DNA from: an uncultured Actinomyces sp.
GTDB taxonomy: Bacteria > Actinomycetota > Actinomycetes > Actinomycetales > Actinomycetaceae
Direction of reading: 5' to 3'
Assembly: GCA_915069725.1 (NCBI GenBank)
Contig: CAJZFF010000110.1
Coordinates: forward strand, 1-6,313
Length of the DNA: 6,313 nucleotides
Position 1 is the stretch's first letter; each line of letters begins with the position of its first letter. The position numbers and the translations under genes were made by a program. The notes under the pieces are model-generated. The model was not told the DNA's origin. It did not search any database and saw only the letters and a list, made by a program, of their open reading frames with translations. Shown piece after piece: positions 4,815 through 6,313 of this stretch.

Positions 4815-5999
4815 GTGGGTATATTTAAGCTTCTTAAGCGCCTCTATTTGAAACCTCAGGGTCGACCTCAAGGTCAATCAGTTGTTTCCGTTCAAGAGTG
4901 GGTTAATCCTCAGTGTAGAGTAAACCAAGCGGGCGGCTTGGATCAGGAGTGGAATATGCCTCGTTATCGAGATCGCAACATTTGTGATTGGGTGCCGGAA
5001 ATATCGCGCTCGAAGCAAGAGGGTGACTGGGGGCGGGCCCTGTCGCTTGCTGTTGGTTGCATGAATGCAATGGTTGATGTTGCGGCACGGAATCCTAGTA
5101 ATGTAATGGAGTACTATGTTATCCAAGTGGCGATAATTCAACATAGGATGAAGGCCTATGAAGACGAAATACTGACTGTTCAAAACTGGCTTTCTCTCGG
5201 CCTTCCGGCTCCACGTGCAGACTATCGCATAAATCTACAGAAACGATTGGCGAAGGCTCAAGAGTTGGTGGCCAAGTCTGAAGGTAGGGACTCGTCGGAG
5301 TATCATGAGGAGTGGAAGAGATTAGTGGGGGTGGCTAAAGCGAGTAAGGCCGCGAGAACATCCGATTCTAATATTTCAACGGGGCGTTCGAGAGTTTATT
5401 CAGAGAAAGCTGACTGCCTTGACTCTCCGGGTTGCCAGCCTGTGGGTGGTCGAACTGGGGCGTCTCTGCTGGTCCCCAAAACTAAGGACCTTAAAGCGAG
5501 TTCGTTTGTTGCGGTCGATTTTGAGACGGCTAATCGAAGTGCTGTGTCGGCCTGTCAAATCGCCATGGTGTTGGTAAGAGAAGGTGAGGTGGTCGATAGT
5601 TACAGTACTTACCTTAAACCTCCTAGTGGTTGTGATCATTTTGAATTCACCCATCTTCATGGAATTGGTGCAAAAGAAGTTCTGTGTGCTCCGACTTGGC
5701 CGGATGTATCTGCTATCGTTTCTCGGTTTGTTGGAGATGTTCCAGTGTGGGCACACAACTCTTCGTTTGATTCTAGAGTCTGGCGTGCACTCGATGAGTA
5801 TTATGGGACTCACACTCTGCCAGGTCGCTTCTATTGCTCGTATCAAACCTCAAAGAAAATCGTTCCAGGTCTTGAGAACTATAAGTTGCCTACCGTTTTG
5901 AGGAAGTGTGATCCAACGTATCGTTTGATCCACCATCGAGCTGACTCCGATGCCGAGGCGTGTGCGCGTATTGTGTGCGCTCTGCAACGACTGGCGTGA
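4815..5999 (+). CDS. DEDDh 3'-5' exonuclease-domain protein with an unassigned N-terminal half
   Basis: This 394-residue protein ends in an exonuclease domain of the DNA polymerase III epsilon/RNase T type (about 228-394). Exo I is FVAVDFETAN (231-240) with D235 and E237. Exo II is AHNSSFD (313-319) with D319. Exo III is HHRADSDAEA (373-382), with H374 and D379 in the HX4D spacing of the DEDDh class. All catalytic residues are present, so the domain should be an active two-metal 3'-5' nuclease; its substrate cannot be told. Residues 58-172 look helical (WVPEISRSKQEGDWGRALSL, then EYYVIQVAIIQHRMKAYEDEI and PAPRADYRINLQKRLAKAQE), possibly TPR-like, and 175-228 is a polar linker. No signal peptide is seen. 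GTG 4815 has GGGGAG (4800-4805) nine bases upstream. Hand-counted lines give 38-52 % G+C and many A/T-ending codons, unlike its neighbours, so recent transfer is likely. No partner nuclease, helicase or toxin lies beside it. Confidence 0.85.
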   Translation: MGIFKLLKRLYLKPQGRPQGQSVVSVQEWVNPQCRVNQAGGLDQEWNMPRYRDRNICDWVPEISRSKQEGDWGRALSLAVGCMNAMVDVAARNPSNVMEYYVIQVAIIQHRMKAYEDEILTVQNWLSLGLPAPRADYRINLQKRLAKAQELVAKSEGRDSSEYHEEWKRLVGVAKASKAARTSDSNISTGRSRVYSEKADCLDSPGCQPVGGRTGASLLVPKTKDLKASSFVAVDFETANRSAVSACQIAMVLVREGEVVDSYSTYLKPPSGCDHFEFTHLHGIGAKEVLCAPTWPDVSAIVSRFVGDVPVWAHNSSFDSRVWRALDEYYGTHTLPGRFYCSYQTSKKIVPGLENYKLPTVLRKCDPTYRLIHHRADSDAEACARIVCALQRLA

Positions 6000-6200
6000 T
6001 GGTGATGAGGTCACCAGGAATGTCGGGATACTCTCCTCGTTCTGCTTCCTGGCTGAGGTGTTCGATGTCGTCGGTGAGGGGGCGCTCGTCGTCCTGTAGG
6101 TGCCCATGCGCGCTGTACCCTAGCTGTGCGATGCAGATTCTTCAGCGTCGTAGAAGCGTAGCGCGGCTGCTTCCCAACGGGGTGGCTTGCGGGCATGCTC
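5980..6200 (-). pseudogene. Possible decayed minus-strand gene (two reading frames, antitoxin-like style)
   Basis: On the minus strand one frame from about 6200 to 6135 reads ARKPPRWEAAALRFYDAEES and then meets a stop at 6120-6122. A different frame continues from about 6105 to 5980 with LTDDIEHLSQEAERGEYP (starting at 6078) followed by DIPGDLITITP. Both pieces read like natural protein with many C/G-ending codons, and together they suggest one gene broken by a frameshift or deletion near 6105-6140. The second piece overlaps the last 20 bases of the exonuclease gene. No start codon is seen in the first frame. The style recalls the acidic linker segments of small actinobacterial regulators or antitoxins, but this is from memory and uncertain. 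Chance open frames are the alternative. Confidence 0.3.
6000..6016. terminator. Small hairpin just after the exonuclease stop
   Basis: TGGTGA (6000-6005) and TCACCA (6011-6016) are perfect inverted repeats with a 5-base loop (TGAGG), beginning one base after the stop codon. The place suits a transcript end, but the stem is short and no T-run follows. It could also be a repressor site. Confidence 0.35.
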
Positions 6201-6205
6201 TGACC

Positions 6206-6229
6206 ATGAGCGAGACGAGTGAGCGATGA
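6206..6229 (+). CDS. Possible 7-codon leader ORF overlapping the regulator start
   Basis: ATG 6206 begins MSETSER and stops at TGA 6227-6229, which overlaps the regulator start ATG 6226 as ATGA. CATGCT (6194-6199) lies six bases before ATG 6206, in the position of a -10 element for leaderless transcription. If real, it would couple translation of the regulator to a tiny leader. The frame stays open further upstream, and chance is quite possible. Confidence 0.25.
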   Translation: MSETSER

Positions 6230-6313
6230 GCCCGCGGGGGCGGCGGCCGGCGGGCAGTCCGGATGCGCGCGAGGCCATCCTGGCAGCGGCCCGCACCGCC
6301 TTCGCCCGCGACG
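6226..6313 (+). CDS. TetR-family transcriptional regulator (N-terminal end only)
   Basis: The first 29 codons are present, reading MSPRGRRPAGS followed by PDAREAILAAARTAFARD, and the gene runs off the right edge. The basic, Gly/Pro-rich start followed by R-x-x-I-L-x-A-A-x-x-x-F is the first helix of the TetR DNA-binding domain. An in-frame stop at 6220-6222 rules out any earlier start. The ligand-binding domain, which would indicate the inducer and target, is outside the window. Only a weak GAG-type ribosome site precedes the start. G+C is high again, as in the hrcA-rsmE region. The regulator's targets may be itself or the next genes. Confidence 0.8.
   Translation, partial: MSPRGRRPAGSPDAREAILAAARTAFARD

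Noticed and set aside
5584..5901. 105-codon plus-strand frame inside the exonuclease gene
   Set aside because: It lies wholly within the exonuclease domain in another frame, and the exonuclease catalytic motifs settle which frame is real.
5850..6107. 85-codon minus-strand frame overlapping the exonuclease 3' end
   Set aside because: It is Ser/Thr-rich with no recognisable pattern, and a different minus-strand frame gives the more natural peptide over the same bases.
1..6313. CRISPR array, tRNA, rRNA, insertion sequence or integrase
   Set aside because: I saw no regularly spaced repeats, no tRNA cloverleaf, no rRNA-like segment, and no transposase or recombinase motif on either strand.

Overview
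The window is a stretch of high-G+C chromosome. The gene set and order (a CIRCE operator, hrcA, a DnaJ2-type dnaJ and rsmE) are those of an actinobacterium. The general look of the proteins suggests Actinomyces or a relative, but that genus-level guess is inference only.

Layout. Bases 1-70 hold the probable end of an upstream gene. Bases 71-289 are a control region with a tandem 8-base repeat, a perfect GC hairpin and a CIRCE operator. hrcA (290-1375) and dnaJ (1467-2591) follow on the plus strand and form a heat-shock unit that HrcA should repress through CIRCE. A yggS-type PLP-homeostasis gene (3464-2631, minus strand) lies convergent to dnaJ and divergent from rsmE (3525-4337). rsmE encodes the 16S rRNA m3U1498 methyltransferase. 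Four bases after rsmE comes a 73-codon ribbon-helix-helix gene that looks like an antitoxin without a toxin.

From about 4564 the base composition drops sharply, to roughly 38-52 % G+C in hand-counted 60-base lines, against 77 % in one dnaJ line. This AT-richer segment carries a promoter with a palindrome in its spacer, a leader with TTGGGGT repeats and alternative hairpins, and a 394-residue protein. That protein joins an unrecognised N-terminal half to a DEDDh 3'-5' exonuclease domain with a complete catalytic set. It is the best candidate here for something acquired and under-described. After its stop there is a small hairpin and a decayed minus-strand reading frame. The window ends with the first 29 codons of a TetR-family regulator, back in GC-rich sequence.

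How the genes relate. hrcA and dnaJ form a chaperone/repressor unit. rsmE and yggS are housekeeping genes driven by what look like leaderless divergent promoters. The RHH gene is coupled to rsmE by position. The exonuclease gene appears to be transcribed on its own. Nothing in the sequence ties it to a named defence system.
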